Positions 42,701-53,917 of a stretch of DNA of 64,000 nucleotides are shown here, piece by piece. The stretch comes from Phlebiopsis flavidoalba. Lineage: Eukaryota > Basidiomycota > Agaricomycetes > Polyporales > Phanerochaetaceae. Where the stretch lies: contig JAOCPU010000015.1 of the NCBI GenBank assembly GCA_035772785.1, positions 124,001 to 188,000 on the forward strand. The letters are read 5' to 3'. The first letter of the stretch is position 1, and the number at the start of each line of letters is the position of its first letter. The position numbers were made by a program, and so were the translations under genes. A model generated the notes under the pieces. The model was not told where the DNA came from. It saw nothing but the letters and a program-made list of their open reading frames with translations, and did no database searches.

Positions 42701-45700
42701 CCGCGGTGAAGAAGAATAGGAACAGAACTCGCGATCGTGTTTAACTTTCTCAAGCCGAAGGTCGTCAAGGTCGTCTCAGGCAGAGTCGTCCACGAGCCTC
42801 GAACAACCGTCATCGAGCAAGAGGCTCCCGAAATACAAGTCATGTGCGTTTTCCTTCACAATTCCCGCCACCTATGCGGCGATTGCGACATCCAGTACCT
42901 CTTAAGCCAAGGCCGATCGTATCTCGCGAGGATGGAGGTGACTTGTTATTCCTGAACGACACACTCGATCACATTCTCCACCAGACCTTCCCCGGAAGGC
43001 GAAGGACACTATAACCGTAGACATGGGAATCGCCAAGCTCCCCTCCGGCCTATCCTTCTCGGATGAAACATACATAGCCAAAGGATTCCTACACGATCTG
43101 TTGTCACCACCTGCGTACCATGAAACACCAAACCCAGTCTATGTAGGCTCTACGCGCATAACAGAGACGACGCCCTCCTCCGAATTTCTCCTCGCTGTCG
43201 AAGACGCCATCGGCGGCATCGCTCACAAGCTCCAGCATTCCTCGAACACAGTCACGCACCAAGATAGTGCGGAGTGGCAACGATATTTGCCAGCAATCCG
43301 GCCCTGGGTTACTTGGTATTTGTCGTCATTGGCTTTCGACGAGGCAGAAATTCTCCGCACTGGCGTGGCTAGCATCGCTCAGTGCATATACACCCTCGCG
43401 AACGATCACTTTGCAGTCAGGGCAGATGAAAGCGCTGCAAATGTGCTAGTTCTTCGGCTCCAATGGACCGCGGTCGAGCTCATATTTGCCACCCGACGGA
43501 CGATAGATCAAAAACGTCGTTCACGAACGATGGTGATTCTACGCGGCATATTAAGGCCCTCATGCTTTCATCTGTGGGCATGTAACGTGGACATGAAGCT
43601 TCATTCGTTATGGCCCGTCGGCGTCGGCCGCTTTGCACCACGACCGTCCCATTCACTTCGTCGCCGAACTCTGGGTTTGCCTCATAAGTCTGATCGAGAC
43701 GGTGGGAGGGAGGGGATTCTTCTGGACTTTTGCTACAGCAGACAGTACAAGACTTTGACAAGCTGCGACTTTGGTCTTCCCAGCTCTCCGCAAGCGAAGT
43801 GACATGGACCAGCGTTTATGGCTTTTCTGCCCTTTCGCAGTTTACGCTGCGCGGTTTGACTACCCCCGATGTCCGCTTACATGGATCCTGGAAGTTCGTT
43901 ACCGCGGCTTTGGCTCCATTCAACGCAAACCCTGCCACAGATGCGAGATACCAGAACGAGGGCTGAAGAGAAACGTGACAAATACATCAAGCTCTTGATC
44001 TCGCGCTGCTTCTGGCTACACACTTACTGGAAGTGTCCTTGGAGGACTCCGGCCCGTTGCTACATCGTATCTTCGGTATCTTCAATTCTCGTCGCTTCGC
44101 AAACCTTCTGCACGAGAAAGTTGCAGACTTTTCCTGCTTTCTTGAAGGAACACAGAATCGATCTTCTGTTCGCACAGCAAGAGGATGACTCGGCATATAC
44201 TTTGTTCCTAAAACTGGTCGTTAGAGCTGCAGTTGGATCTGTACCGACGTTAAAACCAGAGATATCGCAGAGCATGCAAAAGATTCTCTGGGTCATCGTT
44301 CCTCTTGGTTCTGTGCCTTTTAAGAGGTCTTTACCAGCCTCCCTTCATGAGTCCTCCATGTTATACAACCGCCTAAGCGCAGTGGCTGTTCGAATATACT
44401 TGGAAAGGACGCCAGCGAACGCCAAGACGCTCCTCACAAACGCTCGCAGATACGTCAACTTCAAGGAAACGGACCAGGGGACTCGTCAGGCGTGCATTCG
44501 AGGGATCATGTATCTCGCAATCCTCTTACAACATCTTGGACTTCCTCTTGAAGAAGCACTTGACTGGCTGGGCGAAATTGACGAACTGCCTGGTAGACGA
44601 GTTTATCGCCGTCTACCGGGACGAAACGAAGTTGAGGCAGAAGAACGACATTGTGAAGACGTATACCAGATGATTTCTTGCATGTACGCGCCGAATCATC
44701 GAGACCCCGCATATGTGACGGCATGGCGGATAGAACTCCACGTTATCCGGCACCGTCTCTTATACAAGGCCGTAGGCAACCGTTCAATTGTCGCTTTGTG
44801 TATGCCGCTCACTTTCGTATGACTGTATAGCCTGGGTAATCTAGAGTCTTTTCAACGTCAGCCGCCCTGGCGTCTACACTCAACCACGGCTCTGGAGATG
44901 CGGATGTTAATACAGGCATTCTTGAAGGCGCGGATTCTAGTCATTCCTCGTCCCGTCTTCCGCCGTGCCCTTCCGGTGGTTCAAGAAGAAAGCCAGGAGG
45001 ACTATGGCGAGTTTTTTCTTTGACCTAGACGACCCTGCCGTAGCCGCTGCTCTCGGCAATGCAGACCCTGTGGATGCCGAAATCAAGGCGAAAGAGGAAG
45101 AAACCTGCAAGGTGAGTGCGCACCTCACAAAGCTTTACATAGGAGCTTGGTTGTTTGAGACACTTCTCTAGGTCATCGACGAACCCATCAGCAAGGCTGT
45201 ATTCCCGCGTGCTGTGCGCACAACCTCAGCTCGCGTAAGCAGCAGGATCAGGTCGAGATTGATAGATGGGTAGAATGCTGGATTGGTTGTTGCGGAAGTG
45301 CTTGTCCCGTAACTTGGACGAAGGGTTTACGTAAGTGCTTTGCCCTGCATTCAATGATGTGGACGGGGTGTCTAACCTGAACCCACGAACTGGGGCGTCG
45401 TACTTTGACCAGGCCTCCCAAACCTGGGAGGAAAGGATGCGACTCGAGCCATCCGTCCTCCGACGGATGACGCTGCATATCTCGCTCACTGTGCTGAAAG
45501 GGACCCATCCTCATATTTCGTGAGCACGGTAGTTCGGCATGATGCTGGTATACTGACAATCTCGAAGACGCAGGATGATCAATACATGCAAACCTTTGTT
45601 CCAATGCATGGCTACATCGCAGCCCGAACTAGAAGCCGAATATATAGGACTTCTATTTACGGTCGATAACATGCAACACGACGTCCTCTACGTAGTATCC

Positions 45701-45901
45701 CAGCCCCTGAATCAGACGAAGCAGGTCGTTATCATCTTCACGCGGGTGGAGTTTATGGAAAGACGCATCTCATTTTTGGAGGGTAGGTCAATGTCTATCT
45801 ATAGCTGGCTCCTCAGTCAATCTCATCTGCTCCCAGACATACTTCGGGATTTGGAGAATCGTCTTACAGATGATTCGGGTATATCATCCTTCGACTTCTG
45901 A
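39750..45901 (+). CDS. Mms22/Mus7-like DNA repair protein
   Basis: Large gene, over 6 kb. Mms22/Mus7 proteins act with cullin-type ubiquitin ligases in replication-coupled repair in the nucleus. The N-terminus MDDELVLPSDPEELEEL is followed by long acidic, Ser/Pro/Arg-rich disordered stretches, as in the family. Within them, YSLRERNVRQLNPYHYDWK and ARQMRSNPDAIVKL match the short conserved element that typically says the protein 'reads' R.LR.R...QL.PY. Later parts are folded: MGIAKLPSGLSFSDETYIA, LPAIRPWVTWYLSSLAFDE, IDLLFAQQEDDSAYTLFLKL, FKETDQGTRQACIRGIMYLA, ILLQHLGLPLEEALDWL, VPFRWFKKKARRTMASFFFD and LLSQSHLLPDILRDLENRL. The stop is at 45899-45901. There are many frame breaks and a few introns (for example 45113-45171). 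The family call rests on these motifs and architecture, not on a search. Confidence 0.75.
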
Positions 45902-46467
45902 GCTTAATCGCAAATATGTTGGGTATATATTGCAACAATGGTCGCTACAATGCAGGATATCTACAAGGTGACGTGGTGTCTGCTCCTGACGTGTTGAGCC
46001 TGTTCTTCTATTTTTGCTCATGAAAAACTCTAGAGTCTTGACATTCCTGGCCAATGCGTTTATATATAGCTCTTCTGCGACAAGGTTCTCAGACTTCTGT
46101 CCCAGACTGCGCAAATGTCCAAGGGCATCCGATATTGCGAAACCATGTTGCTGGCTTAAATCTTTATGAGCATCTTTTGTTTAAAACGCGATTGGGTACG
46201 GCGGACGGATTTGGATTAAACAACATTAACAACGACATTAATTTCGGAGACATATTCTAAACTTGAGATCGCACGCGAACCTATCAGATCCTCCTACGTT
46301 TCGACGGACGCCCAGCGTCCGAGAGTCTGTCTTCCGCTTGCTGGCCGCTTCTCGACTTGCTCCGTGTGCGGCCTCCACCAATCACCGCCCCAGGCGCGAA
46401 GTGAAGGTCCGAGCCACTGGTCCGCGTACTTGTCGCTCACACATCCTCGAGTCGCTTCAGCTTCACC
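45902..46467. other. Convergent gap between the Mms22-like gene and FunK1 copy 3
   Basis: Short frames only. A 76-codon minus-strand frame at 45884-46114 has no known motif. Confidence 0.5.
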
Positions 46468-48410
46468 TGCCCTCGTCGTCGAAGATAAACGAGCGGAAGG
46501 TCTCGATCATTGTGAAATGGCTGTCCATGACCGGCTTGCACTTCTTCATGCGCGCAACGAGCGCGGCCTCGATCGCGACTCGGCTGCCTTTCTCGCGAGA
46601 GTTTTGCTCCAATAGGCGGAGTGTTTCTGAGGGGGGTCCGCACGAGGGGTTGCCGCCGGGGGAAATTGTGTATATGTATCGATTTCGGATCCGTTCGTGC
46701 TCCTCCGCTTTCTGGGCCATGCTGCGCGTCGTGCGCATGCGCTCCTTCTTCTCTTCCTCTATCCTTGAGCTGGGCCTTTCTCTCCCTATCTTTTGCACGA
46801 TAAATCGCGACATTTTGCTTCCATATCGAGCTTCTCCTTGTATTCGACAGCCAGAGCATGGTTCCTGAAGGTGCAGGTACAGCCTACGTAGCAAGACAGC
46901 GAGAGTGGTTGGCATTCCCGTCCGAGGAAGGAAGAAGCTTGACAGAGAGGTCTGCCTTGCATGATGAAAAACTTCTTCCTTCGTGAGCTCATCCAGCTGG
47001 ACGACTTGGAGCCGAACAGGTCGTTAATATAAGCCCCGAGATCGTCGTTCGTGACATTGATGGCGGCCATGTCCACTCGGATGGGGCTCGTGCCACGGAG
47101 GGAGTCCAAAAGAGAGATCGTTCGTGAAGTTGGTAACTGTGAGTGCCATCCATAAACGATGACATAGATGGAAGGATTCGCCATCGTCGGCGATACTCTT
47201 GGGCCTGTCGGTTCTTGGATCGAGCGTAGCTTGTGAATGGAACGGTGGTTGTACCCTATGTAGATAGATCTAGCAAATGAGAAGTGTATCGTATTAACGA
47301 TACTCACGCAATATAAGCCATGTGCCCGCACTTGTCTTCCACTCGGACGTACATGTGTACGTCCATAGTGGCCGGCAAATCTCCTTCAAGACCACCCTGT
47401 GATGGTACATAGGACAGGGATCCTTGTAGGAATCCGAGACGGTAGACTGGATTTCCGCGTCGGCTCTAAACTCGCTGACGTCTCCGCCTGCGATCGCAGT
47501 CGCGACATACTGAATGCTGTGTTGCTGTATCCGGGAATAGACAGCCGTCTCAGCGTACGCGTCATCTTCATCTTCCCTCCAGAAGTCCTTGAAGAAGACG
47601 AGCCGATCGTGCGCCACATCGTACGCAATGTAGGCCCCTGACGGACTTCTTGCCGAAAGGCGTTTCCTCGTCTCGCTCTCGATGGTTGAGGGGTTTCCCT
47701 ATTAAAAAGGCCTGTGGTCGAGGTCGAAGGACACGCTCGTCTCGCATTTGGTCATGAAAAACAGGGTCGCAATGAACCTAAAGCAGGGTGAGTTCGCATC
47801 GACGCTGATGATATGCTGAAGCGTACCTTATATATCGGCCATTCTTTACGGTCAGAAATCATGTCCGCGTGGTAGCGTTTGAGGTACTCGTTCGTTGTCT
47901 TGTAGCGCAAAAGTTTCGCCGTATCGAACTTGGTTGCAAGCTGGGCCGTGACATCGAACCCTTGTTGCGCCGGGGTGAGTCTCGCCAGCCGGTGTATGAA
48001 ATCGAACACAAAATTCGAGGCGCTGTCTAGAGGTATCGAGTGTGAAGCGAGGGCCACGGGCGGGAGGAAATCATCCAGAAATCCTTTGCGGAGACAGGAA
48101 GGTAATTTCTGCTCATGACCAACTTCCGTCTTCGTCGTTCTGGCAGCCCCACTGGTTTCCCAAGTAGGTTTGTCAGCATCGGGATTATAGTATTTCCCGT
48201 CATGTAAACAGAGTTCAGCAGGCGTGGAGGCGTATTGCTAGCAGTGTACGGGTACCCAGGTGTCGTTAAGCTTCCAGTTGTGTGCGAACATGCTTTGCAA
48301 ACTCTGGGTAGAATAGCTAGCAAGATTGGGGGAAGGAGGAGAGGAGCGTCTGTGCGCCGAGGTGGAACGGGAAGACAAAGAGATGAATCCGCTTTGCCCG
48401 CAAACACGCC
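46468..48410 (-). pseudogene. FunK1-type kinase lacking the catalytic core
   Basis: N-lobe text typical of FunK1 is clear on the minus strand: FVFDFIHRLARLTPAQQGFD, KFDTAKLLRYKTTNEYLKRY and DRKEWPIYKV. These are followed by DRLVFFKDFWREDEDDAY, QYVATAIAGGDVSEF and HHRVVLKEICRPL, the segment that in the other copies comes just before the catalytic loop. Only about 180 bases further on, the C-lobe element SIADDGESF with IYVIVYMAL is readable (about 47190, two frames). In copy 1 this interval is more than twice as long and holds HRDVS..N, DWD and GTW. None of these is found here in any frame. A C-terminal part continues to 46468 (DMAAINVTNDDLGAYINDLF, KKFFIMQGRPL, a Lys/Glu/Arg-rich helix, MKKCKPVMDSHFTMIETFRS). 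I infer a pseudokinase or pseudogene by internal deletion. The 5' limit is approximate. Confidence 0.6.
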
Positions 48411-50106
48411 TTATGTAGCAGGGCTGCCACTGGTGTGAAGTTTTAAAATCGGTGGCCATTTGTATGAACAAATGGGAAGCCGCCATCACCACCGCCCGGG
48501 CCACTCATCACAACTAGACCCTGTGTCTACACATTGACCACCAACGACTGCGTTTGCAGGGGGCGTAATCACCGTTCAATGCGTGCAAGTGTAGATATGC
48601 GCTCATCGATCTAAGCTGTCGTCAGATGGAATATACGATATTGCGGAGAATATTATAGTACATGTCGGTCTCGATGTTCGGGGGATTAATATCAGAATGG
48701 AGCGTCCCGATGAGTGGCGTGGTGACTTACCGGAGTTGAGATGCTGAGCGCCGAGCCTCGGGGAGGGCTCGGGTTACTCTGAGTCACGCCCATGAACTGA
48801 CTGTCACCGTGTCACAGGCCATGACATTGCGGGAGCGCCTCTCGAAAGTCTTTTTTCTCTCAAATTGTCATCCCAGTCCAATTGGCTCGTCGAATATTTT
48901 TCTCCCACTTCGTACGAAGCCTCATTCCCTGGGAAGAAGGACTCCTCGAGATTCGTCGACTGTCTGTCTTCAGACCCAGTCAGACCGACCGCATCACCAT
49001 CGTCCGTCGTACGCACTCATGGGCATATTCCTCCAACCGTGTCGCTGTGTCGCTCGATTGCTTTGCTCGGTTTGTATGACCCCCATTCTGCTTCAACTAC
49101 TTGCATTGAATTTATATCTCTTTGTGAATCGCCAATATAGCATATGATGGCCATCTAACGATGGAAAAAAGTAGGTCGCAGTGGCGCATTGAACGCTGAC
49201 TTGATGTCATTCGCCATTGCTTTTTCCGCTAGCATGTGAACGAGCCCACGAACAGAATACAGAAATCTCGTCGCGGGGCCAGGGGATGCAGCGCGATTGT
49301 GTAGTCCCCCTGAGACCTTGCACAAGTCCAGTGCAAACGCGTAATCATACGGAACCGGGGCTCTTGCTGGAGCTTCTCGCGGTACCGAGAGATTAACATT
49401 TTGCCTTTTACAATACGGCCAACACCACTCGGTTCTAGCGGAAAGGCAACTCTTTAGAACCCAACTCTGCATCATCTGCCACTTGTCTGCCACCGTATTC
49501 ACGCCGCCGGCACAATCGCCCACGCAAGTCATTCCGGCTGACAAGACAGCTCTTCCCACTCTCCGTACGGTGCACCGTCGTCTCATCTAGTCGTACGACA
49601 CAGCTATCAACTGGCGTTAGTGAGCAGAACCTTTGCATATCTCTACTCGTTCACAACATCTTCGGAGTCTGTCTGAGCGCATCATCGCACTACGTCAGAC
49701 GTTTTCGACACCTCTGGATTCCCCTTCCGTTCCATACGATGTTGTAAGCGAAAGCTTTGTCGTTACTCACGTCGTAGTTGGTGTTCACTCCAGGCGATTC
49801 GCAGCTATGCACGCTATCACAAGTTCACGATGCGTCTTGAGGTTTAGGAAGTTCTTAGATGCGGTCCTCGATCGTATGTTACCACGTTTCAATATTAAGC
49901 TCATAAGCTTCGCGGATGCTGACCACTCCTCAGCGTAACCGTATTCGAGTGGCCCATCACTACCAGATCATAACATGGGTATGTCCAACAACCGCAAACA
50001 TAATGGCTTGCGATTCTGGATTTAAGCGTGTTCCATTCGCATCATGGGCCTTCTCTGGGACTGACACAAGACCCCCTCGCTGCCGTGGACGAACCGCTTG
50101 CCCACG
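48411..50106. other. Unresolved stretch with open minus-strand frames
   Basis: Minus-strand frames at 48804-49016 (acidic, TTDDGDAVGLTGSEDRQS) and 49155-49586 (FLYSVRGLVHMLAEKAMAND near its end) may be exons of an unknown gene. I recognise no family. No FunK1 motif is found here. Confidence 0.35.
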
Positions 50107-51744
50107 ATGTCACCCCTCAATGATTCCAACGCCCTGCACATCGTCTTCATAGCCCTCTCTGTCAGCGGGCAGCTTAACGTGCACCTTGCCACTATTGAGC
50201 ATATGCTCAAGCTTGGTTCGGCAGAAGCACCTCCGCTCCATCTTCATCTCCTATCCTTCGACCCTGCCGAAAGTCGTGCGCGAGCCCTTGCCGAGTCGAT
50301 CAAGTCCGAACGGCATACCCTCACGTTCCACTCCCTAGGAGAGCTTATGCTCTTCACCGAGATCTGCGACAACGGACTCATCGACAGACATGGTCCCGCC
50401 ACATTGCTAGGAAGGGGTGGACTAAAAAGTCGTATCGCTTCCTCGCCGAGCTCTTCGGGTTTTAATCCAGAGAAGTATGTTGGAGTCTACGAGCATATCT
50501 GGAGATATTCGACTCTATCACGCCGAAAATCCACGATCGCCCGCCGTGGACCTCTGTATGCCTATCGGTATGGACGCTTGTTATGATGGCCAATGTCCCC
50601 TGGGGCATTCTTTGTCCAAACAGCGGCCTGGAGCTATCGAAACATGACCAGCCCCTACTACGAGGTTTCTGGAAACTCCCCGCGTATGTCCCCGTCCTCA
50701 GATGATCCATGTCATAAACACTCACATTCTCTGGAAGGCCGTATTCAGGCTTCCCGTATCCTGTTCCTTTCCATTTAATTCCATACAAACATCGCACTGA
50801 ATCTCGCCTTCTGGAGAACACTAGCGACTCATCCTCGTATCAAAGCTCTCGAAGATCGAACGGTCAAAAGGCTGGTATCAAGGGAAATCTTCTTGACAAG
50901 CCTCTGAAGGAGCTACCTTTTATGATCTGCGCTAGCGTCAAGGAAATGGAGTATCCACACGTCGCGCCGCCCAATGTCATTTATCCAGGCCCCATCGTCC
51001 TCCCATCCGCTCCTCTGTCAGCCGAACAGTACCCGATCTTGCGCATTTCCTCGACCAGAGAATCGCACGATTGTCATTAACATGGTTCAAACGATATTTT
51101 GGTACACCGAGGAGGACGTGCGTAACGTTTGCGGACGCCATAATCCTTGCCCGAGCGCGCTGCGGCGACAAAGGGTCCCAAGTGCTTTGGAAGCTGAACG
51201 GCAAGAAGGGATTCGAGGATGTGCTTGAGAAGCGGCTCGGTGGCGATTTGCTTGGCTCGGTGCGAACCGAGGAGTGGATCGAGCCACCAGCTCTGGCTGT
51301 TCTGCAGCACCCGAATGTCGCCGCATTCGTGAACCACGGCGGAGCCAGTAAGAAAACATCCATCCTTCGACATATATCCATACTCACTTTATGATAGACT
51401 CTGTTCACGAAGCTGCATAGTAAGCACCGATTTTGGACCGTGATATTCTCGACGTTGACCTCTTCTATAGCGCTGGCGTACCGCAAATCATCTTGCCCCC
51501 AATGGCTCGACTTGTACGACTACGCCGTGCGTGTGGAGTGGCTCGGCCCACGGTATCTACGCAAACAAGGACCATCCTGCCACGTTCCACCCCGGCCAGC
51601 TGGCCGACGCATTTTGTAAGAATCCTATCGGACACCGAGGGGAGGGCGATGAAGGCGAAGGCTTTGGAAGTTGCTGCTGCCTGTCGCCGAGGGGGTGGTG
51701 TGGACACGGTAGCAAAGACAATTCTCAGTGCGGCGATGGCTTAG
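50107..51744 (+). CDS. UDP-glycosyltransferase, GT1 type
   Basis: Transfers a sugar from a UDP-sugar to a small acceptor, which cannot be told from sequence. Start at 50107 gives MSPLNDSNALHIVFIALSV and SGQLNVHLATIEHMLKLG, a GT-B N-terminal strand and the acceptor-side loop. Next are LHLLSFDPAESRARALAES and FHSLGELMLFTEICDNGLI. After frame breaks come LLRGFWKLPAYVPVL and LPFMICASVKEMEYPHVAPP, then NVIYPGPIVLPSAPLS. The C-terminal donor-binding region is well kept: SQVLWKLNGKKGF, WIEPPALAVLQHPNVAAF and VNHGGAS. An intron at about 51349-51407 follows, then SVHEAAYAGVPQIILP, LDLYDYAVRVEWLG and a helix ending at 51742-51744. This corresponds to the UGT signature of the family. There is no signal peptide or membrane anchor. 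The Met at 50098 is an alternative start. Confidence 0.8.
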
Positions 51745-52179
51745 CCTGCGATATTTATACACATTTTATGCGGCGAATACGTCTCCTATCAGTATATTTC
51801 TTATTCTCTTTTTCGCCTTTGACCTCCAAGTTTACAAGCGCCAGCGCTCTTGGTCTGTTCGTTCAAATGAGCTTGAGTAGGTTTTTGTGAGAAACTCGCG
51901 TATGAAGTATAGTGTGGTTTTCTTCCTCTCTTAATGTTAATATTAATTATGGCTCGACTTCATAGAGGATTTTACTCGCATACAGTACATGTTTCGTTTC
52001 ATGCGTGGCCAACTTCGCGGTACCGAGCGTGAGAGCTGATGGCGCATCAAAAGGCGCATCAAACAGTGTCGATCATGGATTTGCGGGAGTCACTCGTTCA
52101 CTGACTCGTCCATCCCTACCCTTTTTATCTTCCGTATTCTTAGTTTTCACATCGCCTCGCATATCTACGCTTCAGACAT
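51745..52179. other. Intergenic stretch
   Basis: The 3' flank of the glycosyltransferase and the promoter of the aminotransferase gene. No coding motif. Confidence 0.5.
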
Positions 52180-53565
52180 GCCAATTCTCGGTCTTGACCC
52201 ATCGCTTTTATCCTACACAGCCAGCTCACTTCGACATTGAGCAGGTTATCAGGCCGAACATTCTCTCTCTGCACCCATATCGTTGCGCGAGAGATGACTA
52301 CTCTGAGGGGATACTTCTAGATGCAAACGAAAATGCAATGGGTCACTCTATCCCTTCGTCCTCGAAAGCTCAGGACCCATCCGCCGCGCTTGACAAGGAA
52401 CTAGAGCACACGCTGGAGCTCGACCTCCACCGCTATCCTTCACCCACTCACGATCGGCCATAAAGTCACGTATTGCTGCGCTTAGGGGCATACCAGGACC
52501 AGAATATGTCTTCCTAGGTGTCGGGTCTGACGAGGTCATCGATCTCCTCATGCGTGTATGCGTCGCACCTGGGAAGGAGAAGATCATGACCCACGCCACC
52601 GACATACGGCATGTATGCCGTGTGTGCGCAGGTAAACGACGTCGGTGTCGTCAAAGTGCCACTCGAGCTTAGTGGGGCAAACGGAGAGGGGGGCGAGAAC
52701 GGTCGGTTCTCGTTGAGGTTAGCGGAGGTACGAACGCCTGCTTCTCGCAGCACCGCATATACTCACACTATATCGCATAGATGAAAACAAGCTATTGATG
52801 CCGATCCCTCCATCAAGCTCATATTTCTTGTGCTCCCCCGGGAACCCCACTGGTACTCTTATTCCGCTCGTCTGCTGTGCGGGAGCTCCTGGAGTACAAG
52901 AACTTCAAAGGCATTGTCATAGTCGATGAAGCATACATTGATTTCGCAGCGGAAGATGCTAGCGCAGCATCTTTGATCACACAATATGCCAACGTTTGCG
53001 TCATGCAAACGCTCACGAAGCAAGAGTTTCGGTCTGGCCGCGATTCGGTACGCCTGATTCATTTCTCATGCTTACTCTTACTCACTGTGTTTGTTCGTAG
53101 ACTCGGCATTGCTCTTGCCCATCCCGCTCTGATTCAAATCCTCATGAACACCAAGGCGCCGTACAACGTCTCGACGCCTACAGCAATCACTAGCCCTTGC
53201 AGCACTCTCTCCTGAAGCCGTCGCATCTATGCGGCAAAAAGCTGCAAAACCTCATTTCTCTGGTCGTGGATGGTTGCTTCAGCAGCTATCTGCTCTCTTC
53301 CCCAACGATCTCGGCCCAGCGATCGGAGGGAACGCCGCCAACTTCATTGTAGTACCTGTTCTCGAAAAGAATGGGGAGTGGCAAGCCCGACAGCGTACGT
53401 GCGCAAAAAAAAATATACAAGACGCTGGCAGAGCAGGAAGGTGTCGTTGTGCGCTATCGCGGCAGTGAGCCTGGGTGTCCTGGGTGCTTGCGCATCACCA
53501 TTGGAACGGAGCAGGAGAACCAGACGGTGGTTAACAAGTTCAAAGATATCTTCCAGAAGCTGTGA
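52180..53565 (+). CDS. HIS5: Histidinol-phosphate aminotransferase
   Basis: PLP enzyme of histidine biosynthesis that aminates imidazole-acetol phosphate. The protein becomes readable at PAHFDIEQVIRPNILSLHPY and RCARDDYSEGILLDANENA. It continues with LDLHRYPSPT, RIAALRGIPGPEYVFLGVGS, DEVIDLLMRVCVAPGKEKI and YGMYAVCAQVNDVGVVKVPL. After an intron follow LIFLCSPGNPTGTLIP and KNFKGIVIVDEAYIDFA. The PLP lysine is in TLTKSFGLAAIRLG (Lys codon 53018-53020). Four extra bases (CAAG, about 53021-53024) break the frame just after it. The end reads GVVVRYRGSEPGCPGCLRIT, IGTEQENQTVV and KDIFQKL, with stop at 53563-53565. I cannot fix the start codon; the first exon is near 52180. Introns lie near 52730-52780 and 53048-53100. 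Confidence 0.9.
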
Positions 53566-53917
53566 TATCGTAGATGGTAACAGAAATCTGGCAATGTACT
53601 AGATACTAGAAACCAAATGTAAGCGAAGAACAAACTATCGTGCGATCCCGTGACCCCTGCAAATTGGCGATCTAGTGCTCACAGGAATATAAACTGTGAT
53701 AATACCCAGGAAAAGACTTCTCCTCGAACGCACATGTGCTCATTCTACTTCCATTGCCATTACACAAGGTTTCACACCGATGTCTACGATACCACCTTAG
53801 CTATAAATTACATGTTTACAATACACCGAAAGCAAATGGTCCAGATAATGGTGACTACAATCCATGCAGATGCTCTCTATACAGAACGATGACCAGACTA
53901 TCTATACACGCATACAA

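Noticed and set aside
46786..47331. A 181-codon minus-strand frame taken first as a separate unknown gene
   Set aside because: Its start overlaps the FunK1 C-lobe element ADDGESF/YVIVYMAL in neighbouring frames, so it is better explained as the C-terminal part of FunK1 copy 3.
49155..49586. A fifth full FunK1 copy near 49 kb
   Set aside because: The frames lack HRDxS, DWD, CRPL and ADD-E-F elements.
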